A DNA stretch of 64,000 bases from Catellatospora tritici (GTDB lineage: Bacteria > Actinomycetota > Actinomycetes > Mycobacteriales > Micromonosporaceae). The position numbers were made by a program, and so were the translations under genes. Where the stretch lies: positions 94,320-158,319 of the forward strand of contig NZ_JAHRCY010000013.1 of assembly GCF_019083965.1 (NCBI RefSeq), read 5' to 3'. How positions within the stretch are numbered: position 1 is the first letter of the stretch; every line of letters begins with the position of its first letter. This document shows, piece by piece, positions 1-6,517 of the stretch. The notes under the pieces are model-generated. The model worked only from the letters and a program-made list of their open reading frames with translations, had not been told where the DNA came from and did not search any database.

Positions 1-474
1 GTCGCGGAAGATCAGCGCCGACAGGCACCGGTACGCCAGGACTGTCACAGCCGCGACGAGCGCCGCCGGGACACCGGGCCACCCGGCCGCCGGCGCCCAA
101 CCGACGGCCAGGCCCACGACCGGTCCGAGCAGCACCTTCTGCGGGCGCAGGCCGAGCAGGCCGACGACCGCGCCGACGATGAGCCCGACCACCGGCGGGC
201 GGTGGACCGCGAGCCCGAGCAGCCAGCCCAGCGGGGCCGCCAGCGCGACACTGGCCACGATCCGCGACCACAGGGCCGGGATCTGACCGGGCCGCTGCCG
301 CGCGCGGGCCACCAGGTCGGTGACGGCGAGCGCGACCGCCCCGGCCACGGCCGCCACCGCGATCGCGACGGCGCCACGGCTCGCGCCGAGCGCGGCACCG
401 GCCACCGCTCCCATCAGCGCGGGCAGCGCGATCGAGCCGGGTCTGCGGGTGGGTGCGGTCTCGTCGTGTGTCAC
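1..474 (-). CDS. Integral membrane protein, C-terminus beyond window edge
   Basis: An open frame runs from a GTG at 474 to the window edge without a stop (158 codons). About 14 polar residues at the N-terminus are followed by Ala/Val/Gly/Leu-rich stretches at roughly residues 16-45, 70-95, 98-115 and 125-150, which look like membrane helices. The gene begins 9 nt after the stop of the GNAT gene on the same strand, so the two are probably co-transcribed. The GTG was chosen because it is the first start that gives the whole hydrophobic protein. I do not recognise the family. The coding call rests on hydrophobic periodicity and GC-rich third positions. Confidence 0.65.
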   Translation of the reverse strand, partial: MTHDETAPTRRPGSIALPALMGAVAGAALGASRGAVAIAVAAVAGAVALAVTDLVARARQRPGQIPALWSRIVASVALAAPLGWLLGLAVHRPPVVGLIVGAVVGLLGLRPQKVLLGPVVGLAVGWAPAAGWPGVPAALVAAVTVLAYRCLSALIFRD

Positions 475-483
475 GCCGAGAAT

Positions 484-1020
484 CTACTCAGGCGGGCCTG
501 GCGCGACGAGCGTGTATCGGTAGCGGACCTCGGGACAGGGGAAACCGCGGGAATGGTCGACCCGGTGCGCCCCGTCGGCCGACCAGTTTCCGGCTTCGTA
601 GTAGCGGCGAGCGCGTTCGTTCGAGGCCAGCACCCACAGGACCGCGTGGCGGCAACCGGCGGCGAACAGCCGGTCCAGGCCGTCGGCCAGCAGCGCCCGG
701 CCACCGCCGATCCCTTGGTACGCGGGCAGTACGTACAGCGCGGTCACCTCACCCACCAGCAGCGGGTCGTGCGCGTCGGCCGCACTGGCGGACGCGTTGA
801 CGAACCCGATCACGCCGCCGGTGGGGTGATCCAGCACCGTGGTTCCGAGCGGTGCTTCGTCTTCGGCGATCCACCCCCGCCAACCCGGCACCCGTTCGGC
901 CGGGTCGAGTCCGGCGAGGTAGGCCTGCGGTACCTGCCCCCGGTAGGTGTCCTGCCAGGTGCGGACATGGACCGCCGCCAACGCCTCGGCGTCGGCGGCG
1001 GTGGCCCGGCGGATCCGCAT
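484..1020 (-). CDS. GNAT family N-acetyltransferase
   Basis: A 178-residue single-domain Gcn5-related acetyltransferase, expected to move an acetyl group from acetyl-CoA to an unidentified amine. It starts MRIRRATAADAEALA, the usual first strand and helix. The acetyl-CoA pyrophosphate loop is seen as LPAYQGIGGGRALL, and ASNERARRYYEAGNW is the usual C-terminal helix and strand. The ATG at 1020 was preferred to an upstream start at 1062 because the fold begins there. The gene lies upstream of the edge-truncated membrane protein on the same strand. The substrate cannot be told from sequence. Confidence 0.9.
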   Translation of the reverse strand: MRIRRATAADAEALAAVHVRTWQDTYRGQVPQAYLAGLDPAERVPGWRGWIAEDEAPLGTTVLDHPTGGVIGFVNASASAADAHDPLLVGEVTALYVLPAYQGIGGGRALLADGLDRLFAAGCRHAVLWVLASNERARRYYEAGNWSADGAHRVDHSRGFPCPEVRYRYTLVAPGPPE

Positions 1021-1058
1021 GCGTGACAGTATCGCCCCGTCGCCTCGGGTATCGCCCG

Positions 1059-1310
1059 TCACGGCAGCGGATCGGTGGCCTGCGGATGGCCGCCGTCGCC
1101 GTCGACGATCACGTCCATGGTGCCGTCCTGGGTGAGGTCCACCATGGTCACGTCCACCTTGCCGTCACCGTCGGTGTCGGACTGGAACAGGTCGGGTTTG
1201 CCGTCACCGTCGGTGTCGATCGCCCACAGGTCGGGGTTGCCGTCACCGGTCGTGTCCAGCGCGAGGATCTCTTCATGGCCGTCACCGCGGGTCTGCACAA
1301 CGTCAGTCAT
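1059..1310 (-). CDS. Small protein of DxDGDGxPD repeats
   Basis: An 83-residue acidic protein made almost wholly of a tandem motif of 13-14 residues: DTTGDGNPDLWAI, DTDGDGKPDLFQS, DTDGDGKVDVTMV, then a weaker DLTQDGTMDVIV. The spacing of Asp and Gly resembles calcium loops of FG-GAP/VCBS, dockerin or thrombospondin type 3 repeats, so calcium binding is plausible. No signal peptide or membrane segment is present, so it would be cytoplasmic. The ATG at 1310 is the only start that excludes an unrelated low-quality extension. The repeat is also visible in the DNA at about 1160-1260. Function unknown. Confidence 0.7.
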   Translation of the reverse strand: MTDVVQTRGDGHEEILALDTTGDGNPDLWAIDTDGDGKPDLFQSDTDGDGKVDVTMVDLTQDGTMDVIVDGDGGHPQATDPLP

Positions 1311-1551
1311 GCCTGCGGTGATACCCCGACCCGGGCCGGTGAAACGACGGTCAGGGCAGGCGGAGGTTGAACCACCAAGAGCATAAACCAGATCCCGATG
1401 CGCCACACTCGGTCGTTCGACCCTCGCGACCTGCGGTTTCACGCGCATAAGCTTCCCGCTCGTACCGGTTCGAGGTGGCGCCCCTCGCACCGGCACCGGA
1501 CGTTCGCCGCTCGCGGCGGGCGTCCCTTTCTGTCCGCAGAGCCACGGAGGC

Positions 1552-2001
1552 ATGTTGATCGAGGCTGAGCTCATCGCGCGTACCATCGTCCTGTCGTCCA
1601 CGAAGCTGCCGGAGGCGACCGAGGTGTGGGCATACCGCACCCTGGTCGCGGGCTACCCCGGCTACCGCAGCCGCCTGGCGGACGCGCTGATCCGCCTGGA
1701 GCGGGTCACCGTCGACCCGGCCGACCGGCTGCGGACGTCGCAGGAGGCGGTCGCGACCGCTCGACTGATCGATCCAGTCCAGGACCATACCGCCACCGAG
1801 CTGCTGATCTGGGCACTCGACGCCCTCCAGCGCAACCTGTACGCCGCCGGGCGCCCCGCCGAAGGCCTGGCCGCGCGCCGCGAGATCATCGAGCGCTACC
1901 CGGCCGACCTGCACCGTCAGCGCGGCTGCTCGGTCAACGACTGCTACGCGGCCAGAACGCTCCCGCCCGTCGCGGAGTGGATCGCCGACCTGGCCTCATG
2001 A
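1552..2001 (+). CDS. Helical (TPR-like) hypothetical protein
   Basis: A 149-residue protein with strong GC bias in third codon positions, which supports coding. The sequence is Ala/Leu/Arg-rich and helical; the segment ALQRNLYAAGRPAEGLAARR followed by EIIERYP matches the rhythm of a tetratricopeptide repeat, and an earlier stretch around residues 45-75 may be a second, weaker one. A purine-rich GGAGG lies only 1 nt before the ATG at 1552, which is too close to be an ideal ribosome site, so the true start may be a little downstream. No partner or function is indicated by the neighbours. Confidence 0.6.
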   Translation: MLIEAELIARTIVLSSTKLPEATEVWAYRTLVAGYPGYRSRLADALIRLERVTVDPADRLRTSQEAVATARLIDPVQDHTATELLIWALDALQRNLYAAGRPAEGLAARREIIERYPADLHRQRGCSVNDCYAARTLPPVAEWIADLAS

Positions 2002-2311
2002 CCTGACCTCCCCGGCCACGGTCCGTGGGCCCTGTCCGCGAACCGTGGCCGGTCGGGAACGCAGGAAGTGCCAGAGCACATCGGCGGCGGTAGGGCTAAG
2101 GTCCAGCTTGGCCAGCGCCTCGACCGGCGCGAACCGCACCTCGTCGCCCTCGCCGAGCAGCAGCTCGCCACCGAGCAGGTCGCGCACGACCAGGGCGGTG
2201 ATGCCGCACTGGCCGCAGGACAGGTTTTCGGGACGCCAGGTCGACCGGATCCCAGGTGTCCGGTCCCCAGGACTGCTCCATGGCAGGCCGCAGCTGCGGC
2301 AGGGTAACCAT
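1996..2311 (-). pseudogene. Decayed YunG-like/NUDIX-like chimera with frameshift
   Basis: On the minus strand from 2311 one frame reads MVTLPQLR...SWGPDTWDPVDLAS. At about 2235-2245 the sense passes to another frame reading WRPENLSCGQCGITALVV and RDLLGGELLLGE. These pieces match the start of YunG-type proteins (tryptophan-rich N-terminus, GQCxxTALVVxDLLGGEL). The continuation GDEVRFAPVEALAKLDL then looks like the last strand and helix of a NUDIX hydrolase, not like YunG. The simplest reading is a remnant with one frameshift and an internal deletion that joined two genes. Family assignments are from memory of motifs. Confidence 0.5.
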
Positions 2312-2383
2312 CACCGCATCGTGCCGGGCGCCCACGATGTCGCGTCCCGGTGTGGGTCCGGGGGCGTCGGCCGCAGTGACGCA

Positions 2384-2417
2384 CACGTGTGGGGTTGTGC
2401 GCACAACCCCACACGTG
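2384..2417. repeat. Hairpin element, copy 1 (15-bp stem, GCGC loop)
   Basis: CACGTGTGGGGTTGT, loop GCGC, then the exact complement. It is the first of three copies in the window (others at 10529 and 27987). The core GGGGTTGT-NCGC-ACAACCCC is shared by all. It lies upstream of the decayed gene and of the AhpD-like gene, with no coding sequence recognised across it. It may act as a bidirectional terminator or a short palindromic mobile repeat. Confidence 0.85.
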
Positions 2418-2630
2418 GGCGGCGCGAGCGTCGCCGCGCATGACCTCCGACCGGGTAAGACGGTGCGGATCGCGGTGCACCTGGAGTCGCTCGGCTCCGG
2501 CAAGGGACATCGCCCACGGGGAGACCGAGCGCCCGGACCCGTTGCCGACGCGGCTGGAGGCGTCCTGGCCCTGGTGACGGATGGTCGACAGACCGCGCTG
2601 GCGCCGACCGGCCGCCTCTACCGTCGCGGC
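2418..2630. other. Intergenic stretch, no gene recognised
   Basis: About 210 nt between the first hairpin element and the AhpD-like gene. Frames are open on both strands, but none reads as a recognisable protein and none has a convincing start with a ribosome site. It probably holds the promoter of the following gene and may include further remnants of the decayed gene. Confidence 0.4.
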
Positions 2631-3137
2631 ATGACCTATCTCGCCACCCCGGCCGAGTCGCCCCTGTACGACACCGAGGCCCCGTACATCCCCAACTACC
2701 TGCGCGTGTTCGCGCTGCGGCCGGAGGCGTACGCGGCCTGGCAGCAGCTGGCCGGGGCGGTGAGCGGGGGCATGGACCTGCGCCGCTACGAACTGGCGAC
2801 GGTGGTGGCGGCCAAGCGACTCGGTTCGGACTACTGCACCCTCGCCCACAGCAAGGTGCTGCGGGAGCGGTTCTACGACGAGGAGCAGCTGCGTTCGATC
2901 GTCGCCGACCACCACGCGGCCGGGCTCGATCCGGTCGACGTGGCGGTCATGGACTTCGCGGAGAAGGTCGCCGCAGACCCGACCACGGTCACCGAGGCCG
3001 ACGTCGCGCGGCTGCGCGGGCACGGACTGTCCGAGGCGGACGTGCTGCAGGTGGTGCTGGCGGTGTGCGTGCGCCGGTTCTTCAGCGGCGTGCTGTCCGC
3101 TGTGGGCGCCGACCCCGATCCCGCACTGCTGCCGTAG
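2631..3137 (+). CDS. AhpD/carboxymuconolactone decarboxylase-like protein
   Basis: A 168-residue all-helical protein of the AhpD-like superfamily, whose members are usually peroxidases or lactone decarboxylases. The active-site region reads GSDYCTLAHSKVL. The classical motif is CxxC followed by a His three residues on. Here the first Cys position is Ser, while the second Cys and the His (CTLAH) are kept, so a redox role through a disulfide is doubtful. The ATG at 2631 gives the usual length for the family. The gene is convergent with the lipoprotein gene that ends 4 nt downstream. The substrate is unknown. Confidence 0.85.
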   Translation: MTYLATPAESPLYDTEAPYIPNYLRVFALRPEAYAAWQQLAGAVSGGMDLRRYELATVVAAKRLGSDYCTLAHSKVLRERFYDEEQLRSIVADHHAAGLDPVDVAVMDFAEKVAADPTTVTEADVARLRGHGLSEADVLQVVLAVCVRRFFSGVLSAVGADPDPALLP

Positions 3138-3141
3138 CGGG

Positions 3142-3600
3142 TCAGGGAGCGGTCGGCACCGGCTCGGTGCAGGTGACGAAGTCGAGGTAGCCCTGCCGCA
3201 GGGACGGGCCGGTGCAGGTCTGGGTGGTGAACCCCGCGCCGGGGCCGGCGAAGTGGTCCAGTCGAGAGTCGGTGATCACGATGACCGTCCCCTCGATGGT
3301 CGAGGCGTACTGGAGGGTGATCGGATCGCCCTCGACCGTCGGCCGGGTGACGACGAGTTCGGCGACGCGGCGGGCGCCGACCGCGTCGATCAGGCAACTT
3401 CCGGCCCGCGGTGGCAACGTCTCGCCCTGGTTGAGGCGGAACACGCCGCAGGCCGCGCTTTCGGTGCCGTGTTCTGGCGGTCTGGCCGACGGACTGGCGG
3501 TCGGGCGAGGGGTGGCAGCGGCAGGGGTGCCAGTGTCGGAGCTGTCGCAGCCCGCCGTCAGTGCCAGCCCCAGGATGACGAATGCCGTCGCGGTACGCAT
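3142..3600 (-). CDS. Secreted lipoprotein, DUF4362-like
   Basis: A 152-residue protein with a short positively charged start, a hydrophobic core and a lipobox LTAGC ending at about residue 18, so it should be lipid-anchored outside the membrane. A Pro/Thr/Ser-rich linker follows to about residue 45. The globular part begins CGVFRLNQGETLP and holds further Cys pairs (SCLIDA, TQTCTGPS, FVTCTEP) that could form disulfides. The CGxFxLxQGE opening resembles proteins annotated as DUF4362, but that match is tentative. It ends 4 nt from the convergent AhpD-like gene. Confidence 0.8.
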   Translation of the reverse strand: MRTATAFVILGLALTAGCDSSDTGTPAAATPRPTASPSARPPEHGTESAACGVFRLNQGETLPPRAGSCLIDAVGARRVAELVVTRPTVEGDPITLQYASTIEGTVIVITDSRLDHFAGPGAGFTTQTCTGPSLRQGYLDFVTCTEPVPTAP

Positions 3601-3666
3601 GCGGTGTCCCTTCCCCGTGTCTGCGGGTGGGACGTGTCCGGCCCCGGCACCGGTTCCCGATGCCGG

Positions 3667-3739
3667 TTAAGAAGGGCCCCTTCCACTTAAGAAGGGCCCC
3701 TTCCACCACGTAAAGCGATAAGAGGGGGCCCTTCCTTAC
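3667..3739. repeat. Array of GAAGGGCCCCTTC palindromes
   Basis: A 20-bp unit, TTAAGAAGGGCCCCTTCCAC, occurs twice in exact tandem (3667-3686 and 3687-3706). A diverged third unit, with the core AGAGGGGGCCCTTCCTTAC, follows at 3717-3739. Each unit contains a self-complementary core. The array fills the gap between the stop of the DksA-like gene and the start of the lipoprotein gene on the minus strand. It may therefore terminate the first transcript, or it may be a multiplied short palindromic repeat. Confidence 0.85.
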
Positions 3740-3743
3740 GGCT

Positions 3744-4112
3744 TCAGCGGCGGCGGTCGACGATGCTCTGGCAGGGGACGCAGTGCGTCGCCCACGGCAT
3801 CACCTCGAGCCGCCCCGGCGGTACCTGCTCGCCGCAGCGCACGCACACACCCAGGGTGCCCTCGCCCAGGCGGCCCAGCGCGTCGCCGAGGCGGACGAGT
3901 TGCTCCTGCAGCGCGGCGGTGACCAGGCTGTGTTCGGCGCTCTCGGAGGCGGCGGTGCCCGCGTCGGCGGTGTCGCCGGGACCCTGGTCGTGGATGTGTC
4001 GCAGCCAGTCGGCCTCGGTCTCGATGCGCAGCTGCTCGGCGGTGTCGTCGTAGCGCTGCCGCAGCAGCGCACCGAGCTGGGTCAGGTCGAGGTGGTCGGC
4101 AACGGCGGTCAT
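3744..4112 (-). CDS. TraR/DksA-type zinc-finger protein
   Basis: A protein of about 122 residues. The first two thirds form an acidic helical hairpin, and the C-terminal third holds a four-cysteine zinc finger, CVRC...CVPC, followed by RLEVMPWATH, as in DksA/TraR family members that bind in the secondary channel of RNA polymerase. Actinobacterial members are often short like this one and lack a known role. Three start codons lie in a row (GTG 4118, ATG 4115, ATG 4112). The ATG at 4112 has AGGAG five bases upstream and is preferred. The palindrome array follows directly after the stop. Confidence 0.88.
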   Translation of the reverse strand: MTAVADHLDLTQLGALLRQRYDDTAEQLRIETEADWLRHIHDQGPGDTADAGTAASESAEHSLVTAALQEQLVRLGDALGRLGEGTLGVCVRCGEQVPPGRLEVMPWATHCVPCQSIVDRRR

Positions 4113-4172
4113 CATCACTCCTAACGGGATGGCTTGCGTTTGCGGCTTCCCCGCCGGTGGGCGGCTAAACCT

Positions 4173-4239
4173 CCGGCAAGCCGGGGGCGATGTCCCGATG
4201 CTGGCAACAGTGGCTGAGCCCCGGCTGAAAGCTTGCCGG
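4173..4239. other. Possible structured RNA or nested hairpin
   Basis: CCGGCAAGC (4173-4181) pairs with GCTTGCCGG (4231-4239). Inside it CCGGGG pairs with CCCCGG, separated from the outer helix by a CTGAAA bulge, and at the tip CTG-GCAA-CAG makes a GNRA-type tetraloop. It lies in the 5' region of the small crystallin-J1-like gene at 4330. The nesting of helix, bulge and tetraloop looks more like a folded RNA than a plain terminator. I could not match it to a riboswitch class. Confidence 0.35.
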
Positions 4240-4329
4240 GACGATGTTGAATGCTCTACCGCGATATTGCGCTGGCCTGCGATGCTGTCGGGCGGTAGCC
4301 TCGGCCGTCGACCGAGGGGGCATGCCGCG

Positions 4330-4674
4330 ATGACCGAGACCCTGACCCTGTGGCGTCCGACTGGGCCGCAGGAGTTGGCGCTGGTCGAGGCGTCGGGCTG
4401 GCGTGAGTGGCCGCCGCGGCGGCCCGATCAGCCGATCTTCTACCCGGTGCTGAACGAGCGGTACGCGATCCTGATCGCCCGGGATTGGAACGTCCCGGCC
4501 TCCGGCGTGGGATATGTCACCCGGTTCGAGGTCGAGCGGCAGTTCGCGTCCCGATACCCGGTGCAGCAGGCGGGCGGGCGCGACATCCTCGAACTCTGGG
4601 TGCCCGCCGAGGAGCTGGCCGAGTTCAATCGGCACATCGTGGGCACGATCGAGGTCGTGCACGAGTTCCGCTGA
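4330..4674 (+). CDS. Small protein annotated as ADP-ribosylation/crystallin J1-like
   Basis: A 114-residue soluble protein. It opens with TLWRPTGPQELALVEASGW, includes the block PIFYPVLNERYA and IARDWNVP, and ends with LWVPAEELAEFN and IVGTIEVV. This set of blocks belongs to a widespread small family of unknown function that is often labelled ADP-ribosylation/crystallin J1 in databases. That label is inherited and does not show an enzymatic role. The ATG at 4330 matches the family's usual start. The protein ends two bases before the convergent hydrolase gene. Confidence 0.8.
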   Translation: MTETLTLWRPTGPQELALVEASGWREWPPRRPDQPIFYPVLNERYAILIARDWNVPASGVGYVTRFEVERQFASRYPVQQAGGRDILELWVPAEELAEFNRHIVGTIEVVHEFR

Positions 4675-4675
4675 G

Positions 4676-5509
4676 TCAGCCCACCGCGCGGGTCAGCCAC
4701 GGCCGCAGGACGGGCAGGACGGCGGCGGCCTGCATGGCGCCCATGTGGTCCAGGCCGTCGAGCACCGCGACGTCCCAGCCGTGGGCTTCGGCGGCGGCGC
4801 GTTCGCGCAGCAGCGGTCCGGCGATGTCGACGACGACGCCGCCCCAGTCGGGGCCGTACGCGATGGTGTCGGCGGAGCCGACGACGCACAGCCGCGGGCA
4901 GTGGACCCGGGCCTGCGCCGCGCGGTCGTCGAAGGTCCGCAGCGCCTGGTAGAGGGTGACGAACTGGCGGGTCTGGGCCTCGGTCGAGGTGACCTGGACC
5001 GTGGCCCAGTCGCCCGCGACGACCTCGCCGGGCGGCGCCGCCGGGGCGGTGGCCTTGGCGTGGGCGGCGGTGGTCACGGCCAGCATCTGCCGGTACGGGC
5101 CGTCGATCGGCGGGTAGCCGCCCATGACCAGCGCGGCCAGCCGATCGGTGCGCAGGGCGAGTTGGAGTCCGGCCAGGGCCAGCCACGAGTAGCCGTAGTA
5201 GGCGAAGCGCTGGGCGCCGGCGGCGTCGGCGACGGCGAGCAGGTCCGCGGCGACGTTGTCTGGGGTGAGCGTGTCGGGCTTGGGGTGCCGCTGGACGTGG
5301 CCCTCGTAGTCGAAGGCGATGACGCGGAAGCGGTCGGCGAGTCCGGCGATCAGGTCGCGGCCGAGTTCGGGGTCGGCACCCCAGGCGCGCATCGCGTCGG
5401 CCTGCGGGCCTTCGACCGGGTCGGGGTTGACCGCCAGCAGCAGGTCAGGGCCCTCGCCGGTGAGGTGCAGGGGCAGGTGGGCGCCGTCGTGCAGCGTCGC
5501 GTGGGTCAT
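4676..5509 (-). CDS. Alpha/beta-fold hydrolase
   Basis: A 277-residue alpha/beta hydrolase without signal peptide. The likely catalytic triad is visible: Ser in the nucleophile elbow YGYSWLALAG, Asp in VVGSADTIAYG and His in LDGLDHMGAM. FDYEGHVQRHP lies where the oxyanion-hole strand region is expected. It is divergent from the TetR regulator at 5581 and shares with it a 71-bp gap containing an inverted repeat, so it is probably the regulator's target. The substrate is unknown. The ATG at 5509 follows a purine-rich stretch. Confidence 0.88.
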   Translation of the reverse strand: MTHATLHDGAHLPLHLTGEGPDLLLAVNPDPVEGPQADAMRAWGADPELGRDLIAGLADRFRVIAFDYEGHVQRHPKPDTLTPDNVAADLLAVADAAGAQRFAYYGYSWLALAGLQLALRTDRLAALVMGGYPPIDGPYRQMLAVTTAAHAKATAPAAPPGEVVAGDWATVQVTSTEAQTRQFVTLYQALRTFDDRAAQARVHCPRLCVVGSADTIAYGPDWGGVVVDIAGPLLRERAAAEAHGWDVAVLDGLDHMGAMQAAAVLPVLRPWLTRAVG

Positions 5510-5523
5510 CGCGGCTCCTGATT

Positions 5524-5571
5524 CCGTACGGTGTAAAGTGATGCCCCGAGACGATAGCTTACGGCGTACGG
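5524..5571. promoter_or_regulatory. Probable TetR operator between divergent genes
   Basis: The half-sites CCGTACGGTGTAA (5524-5536) and TTACGGCGTACGG (5559-5571) are inverted copies with 11 of 13 positions matching, separated by 22 bp. They fill most of the gap between the hydrolase and the TetR gene. An operator for autoregulation and control of the hydrolase is the simplest reading. Confidence 0.65.
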
Positions 5572-5580
5572 AGATGCCAC

Positions 5581-6351
5581 GTGACGGTCTATGGCGGCCA
5601 GGGCGACCCCGCCCGCACCATGGCGCTGCTCTGGCGGGCGGGCACCCCGTCCGGCACCCGCACCGCCCCCGGCCCGCGCCCCGGGCTGACCGTCGACGCG
5701 ATCGTGGCCGCCGGGATCGCCCTGGCCGACGAGTCCGGCCTGGCCGGGCTGTCCATGCGCGCCGTCGGGCAGCGGCTGGGCACCTCCGCGATGGCCCTCT
5801 ACACCTACGTGCCGAGCAAGCGGGAACTGCTCGACCTCATGTACGACCAGGCCCACGCCGACCTGCCCACCGGGTACGCCCTCGACGGCGGCCCGCGCGC
5901 GGCGGTGCTGGCCTGGGCCGCCGACCTGTGGGACCGCTACCTGCGCCACCCCTGGCTGCTGCAGGTCTCCTACGCCCGCCCGGTGCTCGGCCCGCACGAG
6001 CAGGTGGTGCTGGAGGCGCTGCTGGGCATCCTCGCCGAGACCGGGCTGCCCATGACAGTGCGTCGCACGGCGGTCGGCACGCTGCTGCACCTGGTCCGGG
6101 GCATGGCGCAGACGGCGGCCGAGTCGCGCGCGGCGGCCGCGGCCACCGGTGACTCCGACGAGCACTGGTGGCACGCCCGCGCCGCGCAGCTCGCCCACGT
6201 GGCTCCCGACTTCGCGCAACGCTTTCCGCACTCGACCGCGCTGGCCCAGGCCCCGGTGGGGGAGTCCGGGTACGACCCGGTCGCCATCGCGCGGGCGGCG
6301 CTGACCGGAGGACTCGACCTGCTGCTCGACGGACTCGACGCGGCGAAGTGA
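5581..6351 (+). CDS. TetR/AcrR family transcriptional regulator
   Basis: A 256-residue regulator. After a Pro-rich N-terminal tail of about 38 residues comes the helix-turn-helix: LTVDAIVAAGIALADESG, then LSMRAVGQRLGTSAMALYTYV and PSKRELLDLM, typical of TetR proteins with the TetR_C_1 type effector domain. The remainder is helical and should bind a small ligand and dimerise. The GTG at 5581 is the first usable start. It is divergent from the alpha/beta hydrolase with an inverted repeat between them, which suggests local control. Confidence 0.92.
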   Translation: MTVYGGQGDPARTMALLWRAGTPSGTRTAPGPRPGLTVDAIVAAGIALADESGLAGLSMRAVGQRLGTSAMALYTYVPSKRELLDLMYDQAHADLPTGYALDGGPRAAVLAWAADLWDRYLRHPWLLQVSYARPVLGPHEQVVLEALLGILAETGLPMTVRRTAVGTLLHLVRGMAQTAAESRAAAAATGDSDEHWWHARAAQLAHVAPDFAQRFPHSTALAQAPVGESGYDPVAIARAALTGGLDLLLDGLDAAK

Positions 6352-6357
6352 TCACGG

Positions 6358-6419
6358 AACGCAAGTTCTTTAGGCACTGAACGCAAAAATATTTCCATAC
6401 TGCGTCTCTATCTTGCGTT
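6358..6419 (+). promoter_or_regulatory. AT-rich upstream region with AACGCAA repeats
   Basis: This is the least GC-rich stretch nearby. AACGCAAG (6358-6365) is mirrored by CTTGCGTT (6412-6419), and a further AACGCAA occurs at 6380-6386. It lies about 100-160 nt upstream of the large secreted protein, so a promoter with an activator or repressor site is likely. I could not fix a -35/-10 pair with confidence. Confidence 0.4.
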
Positions 6420-6517
6420 GGCGTGTCTACGGAGTTACGGTTCCGTCCGATCAGGCCGAACGCGACCGCTCCGCGCCCGGTAACCCGCCGTCCCCGGTGA
6501 TCCCCCAGGAGTAGGTC

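Noticed and set aside
202..1026. Long open frame on the plus strand over the GNAT and membrane protein genes
   Set aside because: The translation is Arg/Gly/Asp-rich with no domain, and the minus strand carries a clear GNAT protein. It is a shadow of high GC content.
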